Below, piece by piece: positions 1-10,665 of a stretch of 64,000 bases of DNA (its first letter is position 1; each line of letters opens with the position of its first letter). Made by a program: the position numbers and the translations under genes. The stretch covers positions 5,185,952 to 5,249,951 of the forward strand of contig NW_020194684.1 of NCBI RefSeq assembly GCF_002865645.1, in the 5' to 3' direction. This stretch comes from Hyaloscypha bicolor E (lineage: Eukaryota; Ascomycota; Leotiomycetes; Helotiales; Hyaloscyphaceae). Under the pieces are notes generated by a model. It made no database searches. It had not been told where the DNA came from and saw only the letters and a program-made list of their open reading frames with translations.

Positions 1-1734
1 TCGATCTGAGCCTTCGTATGTTGTCCGTTTTGAGCCAAACCCGAGGATATTCATCGCACTTCCACCCGACCAATACCTGTTCCATCCAGACGACCTTCTC
101 GTGCTTCCTCTTCTCCCGCCTTTTGTGCTCCCTCGTGGCCTCGGTGTTGGGGCCGGCTCCTCAGCCGCTGCCGCGAAGGATACGCCTTTGTCCTGTCGAG
201 CCGGTCCTGCACGCATGGTCATCGGCTGCTCCTGTGGTATCGGCTTGCTGATGGCTGTCTTGTATTTCTTATTAAATTGACTGCTCGAGTCACTTCCCAA
301 ACTTCCATTGGCCTTATCACCTCCTCTCTTATGCCCGTACCGACCCATTAATATCGCCATCGACGAATACGACCCCTGTGAGGATTGAGGTTCGTGACCG
401 AGGTACTGTCTTGCCGAGCTCATTTGCGGATAGCCCACATCTGCAAAATCCATATCGTCCTTCTCGTCGGGAACTCCACTCGACCGCCTTTGGTGGCCAG
501 CATCATTATATTGCCTCCGCCTCTTTCTCCATCGGAGCAAAGCTAATATAGCTACCAGGATAATGGCAACTAACACTATCGATCCAAGAACGACACCAAG
601 AATCTTGACCGGAAATGGGGATTCACCTGCTTTGGCGGCTCCAGTTGACGATGGGGATTGACTCGCAGTTGAAGCGGTTGTCGAGGGGGTACCAATGACT
701 TGCACAGTTGCAGCCCTTGAGCCAAGTACTGCCGTGGCGTTCACCCAACAATTATCTCTCGCTTTGAACATACACAGCACATCCTCTTCGTTCCCACCAG
801 ATATGATAACAAGTCCACTCTGATCCGCACATATCGTGTACGAAGTCCTTGTGCTCGAAGGGGCGAATGTGTCGTTATAAACCGGCCAGTCAGCCACAGT
901 CAAGTTACCTCTCTCCACCAGCTGCGCTGATCTCTCGTCCAACTCAGTGTCCACTTGTCTGGCCTCCACAATCGGCTGTGCGTTCTGAACCGGATTCCCA
1001 TCACTGTCTATCAAGATCGTCCTGTTCACGCCATTTGGTGATGTCGACATGTCGAAAGTGTAAAGATTTTTGCTGTCATCGTCTCCATTGATAACGATGG
1101 CTTTGATTGATGATGTATTGTACAGGGGCGCTGCCAATGTCGCGTTCGAATCGACCCATGACAAGGAAGGGCTGAATATCATGGCTTTTGTATTAGTTTC
1201 ACTTCCTCCAATGAAGATTGCTTTGCTCTCGGTCCATTGCATTAATAAGGGGTTTATCGCAGGAGGGGCAATGGCTTCATAGGCCAAGACTGCGTATGGT
1301 TCTGATGCCTGTATCGTAAAGGTCTGTGATGATGGATGCTGCGAGCCATCTTGTGACCCAGCATAGACGAGAATCGAATCCGATTTGTTCAAGTAGACTG
1401 CATTGTGCCAGAGTCGATTTTGCGTAACAGCCACCGTTGGACGTATCGTCTCCCATGTTCCATCGGCAAATGTAAAGCGTTGCAATCCTGGGTAGTCGGT
1501 GGAATTCGAAGTCCCTCCAACAATATACAATGCCGCAGCATCTGTATTATTCTTCGGTGTAGATTTCACACAAACTCCTCCTGTCACAGCAACGCCCATC
1601 GGTAACTCTGACCATGCCGCCCCCATTTTAAGTGGTAGTGATTGAAAAGCTTCCGATGTATATGTGTAGAGGGTGTTGTTGAACAGAGTAGAACAAGCAT
1701 CCACTAAGGGATATTGGGGGGTCGGAAGAGTCAT
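1..1734 (-). CDS. Kelch/galactose-oxidase-like single-pass membrane protein, 3' end outside window
   Basis: An uninterrupted minus-strand frame runs from an ATG at 1734 through the left edge (578 codons visible). The first ~370 residues resemble an extracellular kelch beta-propeller: the segments LYIVGGTSN, ILVYAGSQDGSQ and AIFIGGSETN look like blades, and there are many N-glycosylation sequons. A Ser/Thr-rich stalk follows. A hydrophobic span (LGVVLGSIVLVAIILVAILA, 600-541) is followed by the basic stop-transfer LLRWRKRRRQ and a disordered cytoplasmic tail ending near NILGFGSKRTTYEG at the window edge. The architecture matches a fungal family often labelled galactose oxidase/kelch membrane protein; its function is unknown. 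The true 5' end is uncertain. The frame stays open to about 1872, and a signal-peptide exon joined by an intron would be expected for this topology, but I could not place it. AG sites at 1747 and near 1706 are possible acceptors. Confidence 0.7.
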   Translation of the reverse strand, partial: MTLPTPQYPLVDACSTLFNNTLYTYTSEAFQSLPLKMGAAWSELPMGVAVTGGVCVKSTPKNNTDAAALYIVGGTSNSTDYPGLQRFTFADGTWETIRPTVAVTQNRLWHNAVYLNKSDSILVYAGSQDGSQHPSSQTFTIQASEPYAVLAYEAIAPPAINPLLMQWTESKAIFIGGSETNTKAMIFSPSLSWVDSNATLAAPLYNTSSIKAIVINGDDDSKNLYTFDMSTSPNGVNRTILIDSDGNPVQNAQPIVEARQVDTELDERSAQLVERGNLTVADWPVYNDTFAPSSTRTSYTICADQSGLVIISGGNEEDVLCMFKARDNCWVNATAVLGSRAATVQVIGTPSTTASTASQSPSSTGAAKAGESPFPVKILGVVLGSIVLVAIILVAILALLRWRKRRRQYNDAGHQRRSSGVPDEKDDMDFADVGYPQMSSARQYLGHEPQSSQGSYSSMAILMGRYGHKRGGDKANGSLGSDSSSQFNKKYKTAISKPIPQEQPMTMRAGPARQDKGVSFAAAAEEPAPTPRPRGSTKGGRRGSTRRSSGWNRYWSGGSAMNILGFGSKRTTYEGSDR

Positions 1735-4700
1735 GATGAAGACAGTCTTCGTGTCCGTTCGAAGACTTCGTTCAATCACGACGTCGGGACGATGCCGGGT
1801 TGTCGTCCGCTTCGAAGAAGTAACTATGGCGACATAGTAGGCAGATTCGACCTGATAAAAATAGTATCTCCTTCAAGGAGAAGAAACTTGCTATCAAAGC
1901 GATCGAATGCGAGATGGTCGTCGGGAGAGTTCAACTCAAATGGGTTGTCACCCACACCCCAATGTCCCTAGATAATGGCGAGCCTTCGAAGATGAGAATC
2001 TAGATGTGATCCCACAAGCGAACCTTCAAAGGCAGAAGTTGCTAGGTTCGAACTGATTGTTTGGTTTAGGAAGGCTTGAAACGAACCAGACCTGAAGACG
2101 GTAGGCTGGATAGGTTTGTCCGGAGTCTGTTGAAACTGCTCAGGGAAGGAACAATTCGAACACTTGACAGCGAATGCTTGCAATAATGGAGGTGTCGGGA
2201 CGGCGATGCAACGAAACACGTTGGAAAGGAGTCGGAGCGAACTTCAAATTGAATGTGGTACAGCGTACAATTGGGATCCACAGAGAGGAGGGCCACGAAT
2301 ACTGGGCGAGGGCCTGCCCTGTAAGTTGATCTACAGAACAAAAGGGCAGTCTGTTTCCAGCGATGCTCAATGCGAAGAGGTTGTGCGGGGACCTGGCGTC
2401 GGGGAGCAGCCAAATCGGTCAGTGAAGTGTCGCAGATAAAACTGCACTACGTAGATTGTGGTCGAAACGGATCTGAGCAATGAGCAATAATGGCTGATTG
2501 AGAGAGGAGAGGAGGAAGAGCACATGGGCGGATGGGAATAGATTGGATTCTGGAAGTTCTCCGCAGAGAGCGACGAGAGCAGAGATCGACTTGGTTGGCC
2601 CTGGAGCAATTTCATTTCATCCGCTGGAGAGTGCTCGAAGCCCTTTTTTGGGTTGGGGGAGCTGAGTCTGAGTTTACACAGGTAGGGGTGTCGTCGAGGA
2701 TCGCTAGCGTGGGCAGGGATACTCCCGTGCCCCGGGTTCGACTGGTTGGTTGGTTGGTTGGTTTTGCGGTGGAGGGTCCGACTGGCAGTGGGACTGTGGA
2801 AGAGCTGCGTCTGCAGTGCTGCACCACCGTTGCGTGTTTCTTTCCAGATTTCCACGGGAGGGGAAGGGGGAGAGGAAGGGGGAGAGGAAGGAGGGAATGT
2901 GATGTGATGTGATTGATGGTGGGTTGATGAGGAGACGGTGCAAAGAATGTCCAAGACGTCAATCAACTGGCTCAGTCCCAACAGACTGTGAAGCCCGAGG
3001 AACGGACGAGATGCAGAGCAATTTAATTCCAGCTGGCGCTGTGATTCGCGCTGTGTGCCTGGTCTGGACTGCTCGGGTCTGGTCTGGTCTGTGTGTCTGT
3101 CTGCTCGGGTCTGCTCTTCTCTTGCTCCATGCTCTCTGCACCTCTCTCTGCAGTGTCTGCTCCTCTCCCTCTCCCTTTCCATGTCACCTCTTCCCTCAAG
3201 CAGAAAATAGAGCTGCGGCGGGTTGCTCCCCTGGCTAGCGGGCTGCGGTACCTGGGCCCAGCCCCGATCGAGTTAGAGGCCACGGCTTGAAACACTGGTT
3301 AATGGCCAATGCCTGCACGCACATTGGTCCCGTTCAGGGGTACATCCACACACGGAGCATGGAAGTCACTTCACTCCGAACCAAACGAACAGCTCGGGGA
3401 TGGAGACCCTCTGGCATCTCAGAATAGAACAGACAAAATCGATATATCAACGGCTTCATATTCATACATGGACATAACGTGCGCTGTTGGAAATGTCCTT
3501 GGCATTCCCACGAGGCCCCAAGCATCGAGCAGCAGTTTCTGCTACAGTATTCCATCAGAGAGGCACAGGCGGCTTGTCCCTGCACCGAATCACCCCACTC
3601 CCGTGCCCGTTGCACCATTTTCAGCGACTGGGGGGGGGGGGCTGATTGGCCCACTCTCCGGCGGTCACAGCGAGAAAAGGCACAGCCAACCACATCCCTC
3701 CAGCACCGACGGCTCGTCCCCCCCCCCACGATTCCAAAGAGTATGGCAAGGCTGTCGCACAAGCCGCGCCTCCTCACAGTCAAACGTCGCTGCGTCGCAG
3801 AACGTCCGTGGCTGAGCGCAGTGCGTGTGGTGATAGAAGCGTGATGCTTCAGAAGCATCTGCTATATATCTTGCAACATGCCAAGACGGTTCTTCCAAAG
3901 CCCCGTGTGGTGTGCAACAAAGATCACTTCTCCGTGCTGCACTGGAAACATTCGGACTCTGCCGACGCGTGCTCATATCCAGCCTCGAGCATCGGCTGTT
4001 CTGCCTAACACTCTTGACTTGCATCTTGAACAACCGGTTGGTTGGCGAGCAGCCACACCCTCTCGACGATGACGGCCAGCCAATCGCCTACCAGAAGCTG
4101 GACGACTCATTTTTTCGGTGGCTCCTGGTTGCCACCAGCTGGGGAGAAACCCTTTTGCATGGACACACCGAGACTCCAAGGAAAGCACTTCGACACTGCA
4201 GGAACCCGGGGGGGAAGGAAGGTGATCATGAAGGCGAGCGACTTCTGACCAGTGAAATTCTCTCCCTGACATTTGCCCCTCCATGCCGCCACGGACATGA
4301 TCGAGGCGCTCTCGAAGATACTCGCACTGCAGCATGCTTCCGTACCATCGTATCGCTGAAGATTTTCGCGATGCCCCTCCAGAGCAACCAAAACCCACAT
4401 AAGCGCTCAATTTCCCGCTCATTTCGTGAAAATGATGCGAATTGCCACTCGTTCAGTTCATGTGCTGACATTTTGACGATCGTGAAGCGCGCGCTCAGCC
4501 AGAATGAGGTTGCGGCCGACTCGACTCTCTGATTCGCTAGAGCCCAACGACGAGGGATCGCCGACTTTATTGAAAGGCTGAAGCAAGATACATCAAACGA
4601 ATGAAGAAATGATCTGAGCCGTTGAAGAGGCTTGGCTCATCGCCGTCCAGCGGTTTCTACGAAGTATTCTCGTTAAAGATCTTTCAAGGCTTACTTAAAG

Positions 4701-5669
4701 ATGCAAGCAATCAGATTCCTTTGAAAATGAAATACCTTATCGAAATGTAAAATAGTCACGTGCTAAGGTCAGACCTTCACATCGGTGCTCGAGACCACCA
4801 AGCAAGGCCCAGCGTGCTTGAAGTACCAAAGCGGTCTTTCAATAACGATCTGTGCTTCTGCAAGCCTGACAAGCCACTGTGGCATCATGGGATCAACGTG
4901 CACGTTATCTTAGTTGAAAGCCTATCGATGATTACCAGATCTTAGACATCTTTGGCCGAATATCTCAAACTGCTGGGGGGGAGGTGATCGTAGGGCGGAG
5001 TCACCGCCTTACAGATCCTTCTTTGGAAATTTTAGGATGCTAAAGCTTAGGCGCTGGGGCTCAAGCTTTTCATTCTCCTGCCGCTCTTGGCTACACCGTC
5101 AAGGTCTCAAGGCACCGGCATGGTACCCCCAAGTTCCTTCCTGTAGTCCAATCAGCTTGCAACTGTTTTTTGAAGTTTTTGCTTTCAATTTCTTCTGTAC
5201 AGCGAGATAGGGTTCCGGATCTTGAGCCTCTCCTGCTCCCAACGTTTTTTCGTTGGAGCCGCGGATACCGGGCGCAAGGAGTGCGGGGAAGTCCATGCAC
5301 TTCCCTTTTCTCTGGGGCTTCCTGTCGGAGAGAGTTCATTCTGGAATTGTCTTTCTATCTCCAGGCAGAATGCGGTGCTTGTGGCTAGAGGATTCGTGTT
5401 GATCGCACGCCTTATCCCGCGGGACGCTACGAGCTTAGCTGCTAGGCAGAGCGGTACGGTGTCATGTCTCATAGTCTAGCCCAGCTTGTAGCCGCTGACT
5501 GCCTCCCCCCTGCTCTTAAGTCTTTCTTTACTGAATCTTAACGATGATCCTTCAAATTAGGCGGTGTTCGGAAAGCAGGTTCAACTGCCTGTATCTCAAG
5601 TGAGCCGAAGGTGAGCGTGGGGGTGTTTTGAACCATTTAGAGTTGTGTAGATACTGTAGTATTCTGTAC
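1735..5669. other. Intergenic / 5' leader region without a supported gene
   Basis: Upstream of the kelch gene the plus strand is purine-rich (pyrimidine-rich on the transcribed minus strand) with simple repeats: a GGTT tetranucleotide tract at 2744-2765 and GGGA/GAGGAAG-rich stretches at 2860-2900. Pyrimidine-rich leaders are typical of fungal 5' UTRs, so 1735 to about 3200 may be promoter and leader of that gene. Open frames here, including a 271-codon minus-strand frame at 2367-3182, are low-complexity and lack recognisable domains. Between 3300 and 5669 I see short homopolymers (G10 at 3631) and a TCACGTG-type E-box near 4754, but no gene. Confidence 0.4.
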
Positions 5670-6505
5670 CTAATCAGCATTGTTGATTTTTTTACATCGT
5701 CCATCTTCTTCTTGATCGCGACGAATCTGATGTTTGGCATCTTTTAGACAGACAAATTCCTTCGTCGCGTTTCCTTCAATTGCTCGGCTGTGAATGATGT
5801 GATAGATATTAGCTTCAATACTCCTATACTCATAGTAATTAGGATGCTTGCCCTCGAGGCGCTCTTCAGAATCGTCCTGCTGCTCTTCTCTAGCGTCTGC
5901 GAGCAACTTTATCAACTGCTCTCAACTCCAACCAGCTCTTGCAATCTTCGCTCACACGAGTTCCTTCACCATACTCCCTACCGAGACCCCCAACCAGTTT
6001 CCTCGGAAACCATGCATGAGGGTCTAACTGCACAATCTCAACCATCACTTTCTTGATACCGTCATCCCAATCCATAACAGAGTTCAACTCCTCAAGGTCC
6101 ATTCTCAAGATATATATTTCCACTTCCGGGTAACGAAACTCGCGATCCCGCAACCATTCATTGTAATTGATAGCCAACTTCTTTCACTTCTGCATATCTT
6201 GAATTGCAGCTATTTACGAACCTCTGTAACTCCCAGCACTTTTTAGTCCATATCGTATCGACGTCTAAGTTGACGTGTAGCTCAGACCCTAGCAGCTGGC
6301 AACACCTGTTCCTTGACGAATCGGGGTCAGCATAGATCTTTCGGAGTAGAATGTTCCAGTCGCTGTAGGACATCCAACTTACCACTCCCTTAAGCCAGCA
6401 CACCTCTTCTTCTCTCTTTCAAGCTAGGATAGGGAACGTCGCAGAACTTTGTTTTGATACTCAGTGCCTCTTCCCGTGCCGCTCGATGGATACGGAGCAG
6501 CGGAC
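5670..6505 (-). pseudogene. Broken 2EXR-domain gene (frameshifted)
   Basis: Minus-strand coding sequence continues through different frames. In order: LLRIHRAAREEALSIKTKF (about 6500-6440), then HVNLDVDTIWTKKCWELQRF (about 6270-6220), LAINYNEWLRDREF (about 6175), and a charged tail LLADAREEQQDDSEERLEG ending at a TAG at 5670. The first pieces fit the pattern of fungal 2EXR proteins, where an LLxVxRExREEAL helix precedes a hydrophobic (F/L)xxDTIW strand. No intron can bridge the frame changes. At about 6186 (AAAGAAGTTGGC) and about 5918 (GATAAAGTTGCTC) the frame is restored by discounting a single base. I read this as a decayed member of an expanded, poorly characterised family. Sequencing indels are the alternative. 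Confidence 0.5.
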
Positions 6506-6632
6506 ACTAATTGAGCACAGACAGCTGTGAAGAAGCATTCAGCATAAGTATTTGAGGATCTTGAGGAAGCCTGGCTGTTTCTTTCCAGGTCATGACTTGT
6601 ATTTCCGAGGGAAGGTGGGCAAACTGTGGAAA

Positions 6633-7020
6633 CTAAGCGCTCCTTCTGAATTTCTTCTGGCTCGTCTGTATCATTGTTCTTTTGTGTTCTAGAGCATCTT
6701 TCCTAGACTTGGCCTGAGGGATATACTGGTAGGCTGTTTCCAAGTACTTGAGTAGATCCTTGTGAATGTCTGCCAGGTTCTTGGCGGGTTGCTGAGAGGT
6801 GCTGCTGTCCCTATTTCTCTTGCTAGTAAGGCACATTTCGCCATCAGGTTGCTTGTCCAGAGATGCGTCAGTGAAGCAAGCACTTGGTGGTTGCAAGAAT
6901 CAAGATGAAGCATAGGGAAGCACCGATGAGGGTGCTAAATGCGAGAATGAACGAAGTGCGGATGGTACCAAAGAGAATGAGCACCTTTCGTCCTAGTGCC
7001 TGTGAGTGTCTCGAATCCAT
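6633..7020 (-). pseudogene. Small membrane-protein-like ORF split by a frameshift
   Basis: On the minus strand an ATG at 7020 opens a frame whose middle is a strong hydrophobic helix (FGTIRTSFILAFSTLIGASL then CFILILATT). It stops soon after, near 6870. A second frame, offset by one base and overlapping the end of the first, continues for about 85 codons as a polar, Lys/Gln-rich sequence (AKNLADIHKDLLKYLETAYQ) ending at 6633. Joined, they would make a roughly 125-residue protein with one membrane span and a cytoplasmic helical tail. No splice pair bridges the two frames. I do not recognise the family. Confidence 0.3.
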
Positions 7021-7491
7021 GTTACGAGCGGTGCGGTGTTCGTTGATCTGGAAACGATGTCCTTGCTATCGTGGGACATTGTGCTGTGTTTTGATGTAAA
7101 TGTGAAGGCGAAATTTTGCTTTTCAACGAAATGTACGTTGTATTCTTAAAAATCTCAACTCGGAAAGAGAGAAGTTGGTGAGTTTATTGGAAATTTTGGC
7201 ATTCGAGTTTAGAACTGGGGTTTCTTTCCCAGAAAGGAAAGGGTCTCGCTTAGCCCCAATATGGTCTTTCAGGTTGTGCCGAGAGGCTTTCCTACTTTCT
7301 AGCAAAGTGAACGTCAATTGTAGTTCAACTTATGGTTCGTCCTCCCTGTTGGCCGATAATTTGGACCGAATCTAGTGCTCATGAGTCAGGTATTGAGGTA
7401 CTTGCTCTTTTTTAGTTTCTTCACTGATCACCTAGTTTCGAAGCAACATTTCCTCACCCCGCTCTCTTGATACCGAAAAGGACACAGCAAA

Positions 7492-8010
7492 ATGTCGTAC
7501 GGCAAATCATCCAACGACGACGAGCTCGTGGGGAAAAGTAGCACTCCTCGACATACCCCAGTATTTATTCACGATCTCCCCGCTAGCCTCCAGCAAGTGT
7601 ATGCTACGTCCCTATAATTATCGTCCGTCATTGGGAACTATGGCATGCAAGGAATCCTCGACCAACATAAGTCCATTGTCACGAATAACCGGGAGAGAAT
7701 GAGGCTAAAGGAACCTCCCACCATATTTACCCGATTTACCAGCTTCCCGGCAGAAATCCGAGTCAAAATCTGGCAGCACGCTGCACAAATCTCTCAGCTG
7801 ATTAATATAGAGGACGAACCTGGCAGATATTTCCCGGGAAATAATTCGAGGTGTCCACTCTTGCTTGTTAATTGGGAAGCAGAAATTGAGGGTTTGGAGC
7901 ACAAGGAGGGCTTGAATGGTGGTTACTTAGTGGAGGAGAAGATGTTTGAGGATGATGCTCACCCAGCCATTTTCGCGAACCTCGAACCGGATATCATCTG
8001 GCTTAAGTAA
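7492..8010 (+). pseudogene. 2EXR-domain gene, apparently truncated
   Basis: The frame 7645-8010 encodes FTRFTSFPAEIRVKIWQHAA, then CPLLLVNWEAEIEGLEHKE, then FANLEPDIIWLK and a stop. This is the order of a 2EXR domain: the FxxFPxEIRxKIW helix, the LLxVNxExxIEGL helix, and the strand ending in DIIWL. A short upstream exon could begin at an ATG at 7492 (MSYGKSSNDDELVGK) with a donor at 7597, but its phase does not match the acceptor at 7651, so the 5' structure is not closed. After 8010 related-looking residues (LVAYHDFETWGEFG) appear in another frame only about 30 bases later, too close for an intron. The C-terminal half is therefore broken or lost. Confidence 0.5.
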
Positions 8011-8600
8011 CACCCTATGATGAACACCCCTTTTTAGGGCGACTGGTCGCTTATCATGACTTTGAGACATGGGGAGAGTTTGGGGTATTGGGCCGTTGTG
8101 CTAGGGGACTCATGTTTCCCTTTCGGGCTTGGTGACCTCACTAAAGGCATCATGGCATCTTAGGATTCGTCTTTTCACTCATGGACCATATGTCTCTTTC
8201 GAGGTGGACTATAGCTACAGTAGAGGAATTCCCCGTGGCCAGCGAGATGCTTTTGATTTGCTAAGAAGTCTTTGTATTTCCCGAGTCGAGTCGTACCACT
8301 TTCACTCCCTCCAGTCATATACGAACATACCCTGCCCGGCGCGATATCAATCCTGCCGAATCTGCAAAACTGCGTGTCCAATTGGGGCCCTTAAAGTTGG
8401 AAGACGTGTTCTTGAGAGCCAATGATGTTAATACACGTTCTTACACGTTTGATCAGCTTCATTCGCCTGTTTCGCGATTACATATACTACGGATGGGCAG
8501 CTATTTCGAAGCGACGGCGACCATTAGGAAAGCGGCCCACAGCTCAGATCAAGCTTGATAATTATTGCTCTCAAACCGAACAGGATCCATTCAAATAAAG

Positions 8601-9577
8601 ATGAACCCATTCGATCTACCGGAACCTAAAATTTCAGATTATTATACAGACCTTGGATTGACACAACAAGCAAGCTTTCGGGATATCAAACTAGCATTTA
8701 TTAAATTGGCCAAAAAGCATCATCCTGATAAAAAGGCGCCGGGAAAGTCTATTGACGCTCAAGATTTCCGCAAGGCTAGTCTTCAAAAGTGAATCTTGAG
8801 GGGGGACTCTGAGCTCATTAATGGCTAAACAAGAGCCTAACTAACCTTCCGTCTTCGACTCAGATTCGGGAAGCGTTCGAATGTCTCTCCGATGAGGCAA
8901 AGCGTGCGGCATACGATGCACTTTATTTCGACCTCCAAGACCAGTGGACGAGTTTCCGGGAATGGCAAGAAACTCAGCGCAAGGATAAAGAGCAGAAACG
9001 AGCCGACGAGGAGCAGCGTGCTGCCAGAGAAAGAGCCGAACGAGAGAAGAAGGTAGCAGAAGCTGAGAAAGCAAGGAGAATGGAAGTGGATAAACGAGCC
9101 GCCAGAGAGAAAGCGGAGCGTGAGAGGATTAAGGCGGAGAGAGCGAGGCAGGCTGAAGAGCGTTCTCAGGAAGCTGCACGAAGAGCGCAAGAACAGCAAG
9201 AGCAGGCGGCGAAAGAGAGGCTACGCAAAGAGAAAGAAAGGGAAGCAGAAGAGAGGTTGGAAGCAGTGGCAAGGAAAATTAGGATCGAGCAGGAAAGAGC
9301 GGCGCAGGAACGACTAAAGATCATTTTGATCGAGGAGCGACAGGACGCAATTCGTCGCAACTGGGCAAAGATGCGAGAAGTGGCAGAGCGTCGAGAAAGC
9401 GAGCCTGCGCCTTTAGGGTCTTCTGAGTGCGCCCATCCACATTTCGGCTGGCCGAGGAAGAATGGCAGGGCAAGCTGCGTGTTCTGCGGGGAGGCCCGCC
9501 GAAAATGGTCATTTCACTGCCCAGAGTGCAATGTATCAGCTTGTCCGGGTTGTAAATATAAATATTGCGTATATTAA
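8601..9577 (+). CDS. J-domain (DnaJ-like) co-chaperone with long charged coiled coil and C-terminal zinc ribbon
   Basis: Two exons, 8601-8774 and 8864-9577, encode 295 residues. Residues ~8-75 form a J domain: helix II ends in LAKKHHPDKK with the HPD motif that stimulates Hsp70 ATPase, followed by FRKIREAFECLSDEAKR. Residues ~80-235 are an almost pure Glu/Arg/Lys/Ala single helix or coiled coil. The C-terminus holds a Cys cluster, CVFCGEARRKWSFHCPEC then CPGC and a final C, likely one or two zinc ribbons. No GT donor closes the phase. The model needs a GC donor (AAG|GCTAGT at 8775) and the acceptor at 8862-8863, preceded by CTAAC branch sites at 8837-8844, and this restores the expected FRK|IREAFE join. 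An in-frame upstream ATG at 8565 is an alternative start. No signal or transit peptide is evident, so it is probably cytosolic or nuclear. The specific client is unknown. Confidence 0.8.
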
Positions 9578-9842
9578 TCTTCGTCTTACGTTGAGTTAGT
9601 GGGGGTGGTTGATCGAATTAAAAGGCAGGCAGTTTAGGATCAAGCCGGAGCGGTTCGGCGTGGTTGGCGAACTGACTCTATTTTCCGGTGATAAAGTATA
9701 TCACATCGAGTCATTGTAAAACTTCGAGCAATTGCGAGGGATCCATCCTATTCTTCTTGAATACTCGCGCTGCATCTTGTATCTACACCTGAACCCAAAC
9801 CTTTACACATGTCCCAAATTCTTCTTACGCTTGGCTTCCATA
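9578..9842. other. 3' flank of the J-domain gene
   Basis: Nothing recognisable beyond AT-rich untranslated sequence following the stop at 9577. Confidence 0.4.
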
Positions 9843-10090
9843 TCATGTGGGAGCAAGATCACTGGTAGCGGGTATGATAGTTGCTGCTTCTCTGTTAATA
9901 ACGTCCCTTGCGATCTCCGACTCGAGATCGAGAGAATTGTAAGTAAAATATTGACCTCTCTTACAACTGCAAATGAGGAGTGCTACCTCTACCTCGTAGA
10001 GCTCTGCAAGCTCGTGAGCTTTATTAATTAGGGTGGCCTTCCTTGTGCGTTACCTTTCGCTTCTTCGTTTGGGAGGAGGGTTGATAGCCG
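9843..10090 (-). pseudogene. MADS-box-like (SRF-type) domain relic
   Basis: Reading the minus strand, KKRKVTHKEG (about 10085-10050) is followed, in another frame, by ATLINKAHELAELYEVEVAL (about 10045-9985) and LLICSCKRGQYFTYNSLD, then a stop at 9843-9845. The pattern K(A/K)xELxxLxxVEVALxIxS-KRGxYxTYxS matches the core of a MADS box: the DNA-binding helix alpha-1 followed by the first dimerisation strand. The basic N-terminal segment is in a different frame, and an in-frame TAA lies just before RTRKATL, so the copy is disrupted. Divergent MADS-like genes are expanded in some filamentous fungi, and this may be a dead member. Confidence 0.45.
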
Positions 10091-10186
10091 TGATTGATTG
10101 AGGTGTTAGTTTTAAGAGATTGAAAATAGGTTTAGTAACTTTCCTTTTAATCCTATTGACATTTTTTGTTCGTCTTCCCACTTCAA

Positions 10187-10246
10187 TCTCTCCTGTTCCA
10201 GTCTCTCTTGTTCAAGCCTCTCTTGTTCAAGTCTTTCTTGGTCGAG
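10187..10246. repeat. Four tandem 15-bp units (coding-phase repeat on the minus strand)
   Basis: Four imperfect 15-bp units with consensus TCTCTCTTGTTCAAG on the plus strand (10187, 10202, 10217, 10232). On the minus strand they read as repeated (L)EQER pentapeptides, giving RLDQERLEQERLEQERLEQE. The frame then continues as WEDEQKMSIGLKGKL to a stop near 10116. The multiple-of-3 unit and continuous frame suggest the tail of a former coiled-coil coding region, adjacent to the MADS-like relic. Confidence 0.6.
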
Positions 10247-10665
10247 TCTGAATTAGAACGCTGACGTGTGAATAGATGATGCCACGCCGTTGTGGTTTGG
10301 GGCTTTGTACCGAAAGAAGTACCGGAATAGAGGTTCCAAAAATTACTGTCATGGTGGTCAGAAAGAGCTGAAGGTTAATTTTTGCTAGACTAGCAGAGAA
10401 TGCAAGGGGTAGGGTAGTCTTTTGAGAACAATGTCTAGCACCAAGGACCTTGGGAAAAGTTGGAACACACAATGCTGCGTCAGTTACACCACATTCTGAT
10501 AGAGCGTTCGAAAATATTCAAACTTTCCAGTTCGGTGTACTAAAGCCCGCGAGACATTTAGATTAAGTGACCGAAGAGCAATCCAAGAAATAATGTGCAC
10601 CAGATTCAAGAAGATTCGTCACAGGGGAATGGCTAGAGTCTATTTGAAATTGGCCTCAAATTGCC

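Noticed and set aside
2367..3182. 271-codon minus-strand ORF
   Set aside because: Low-complexity Ser/Pro/Arg/Glu sequence produced by CT/GA-rich leader repeats; overlapped by equally long frames on both strands.
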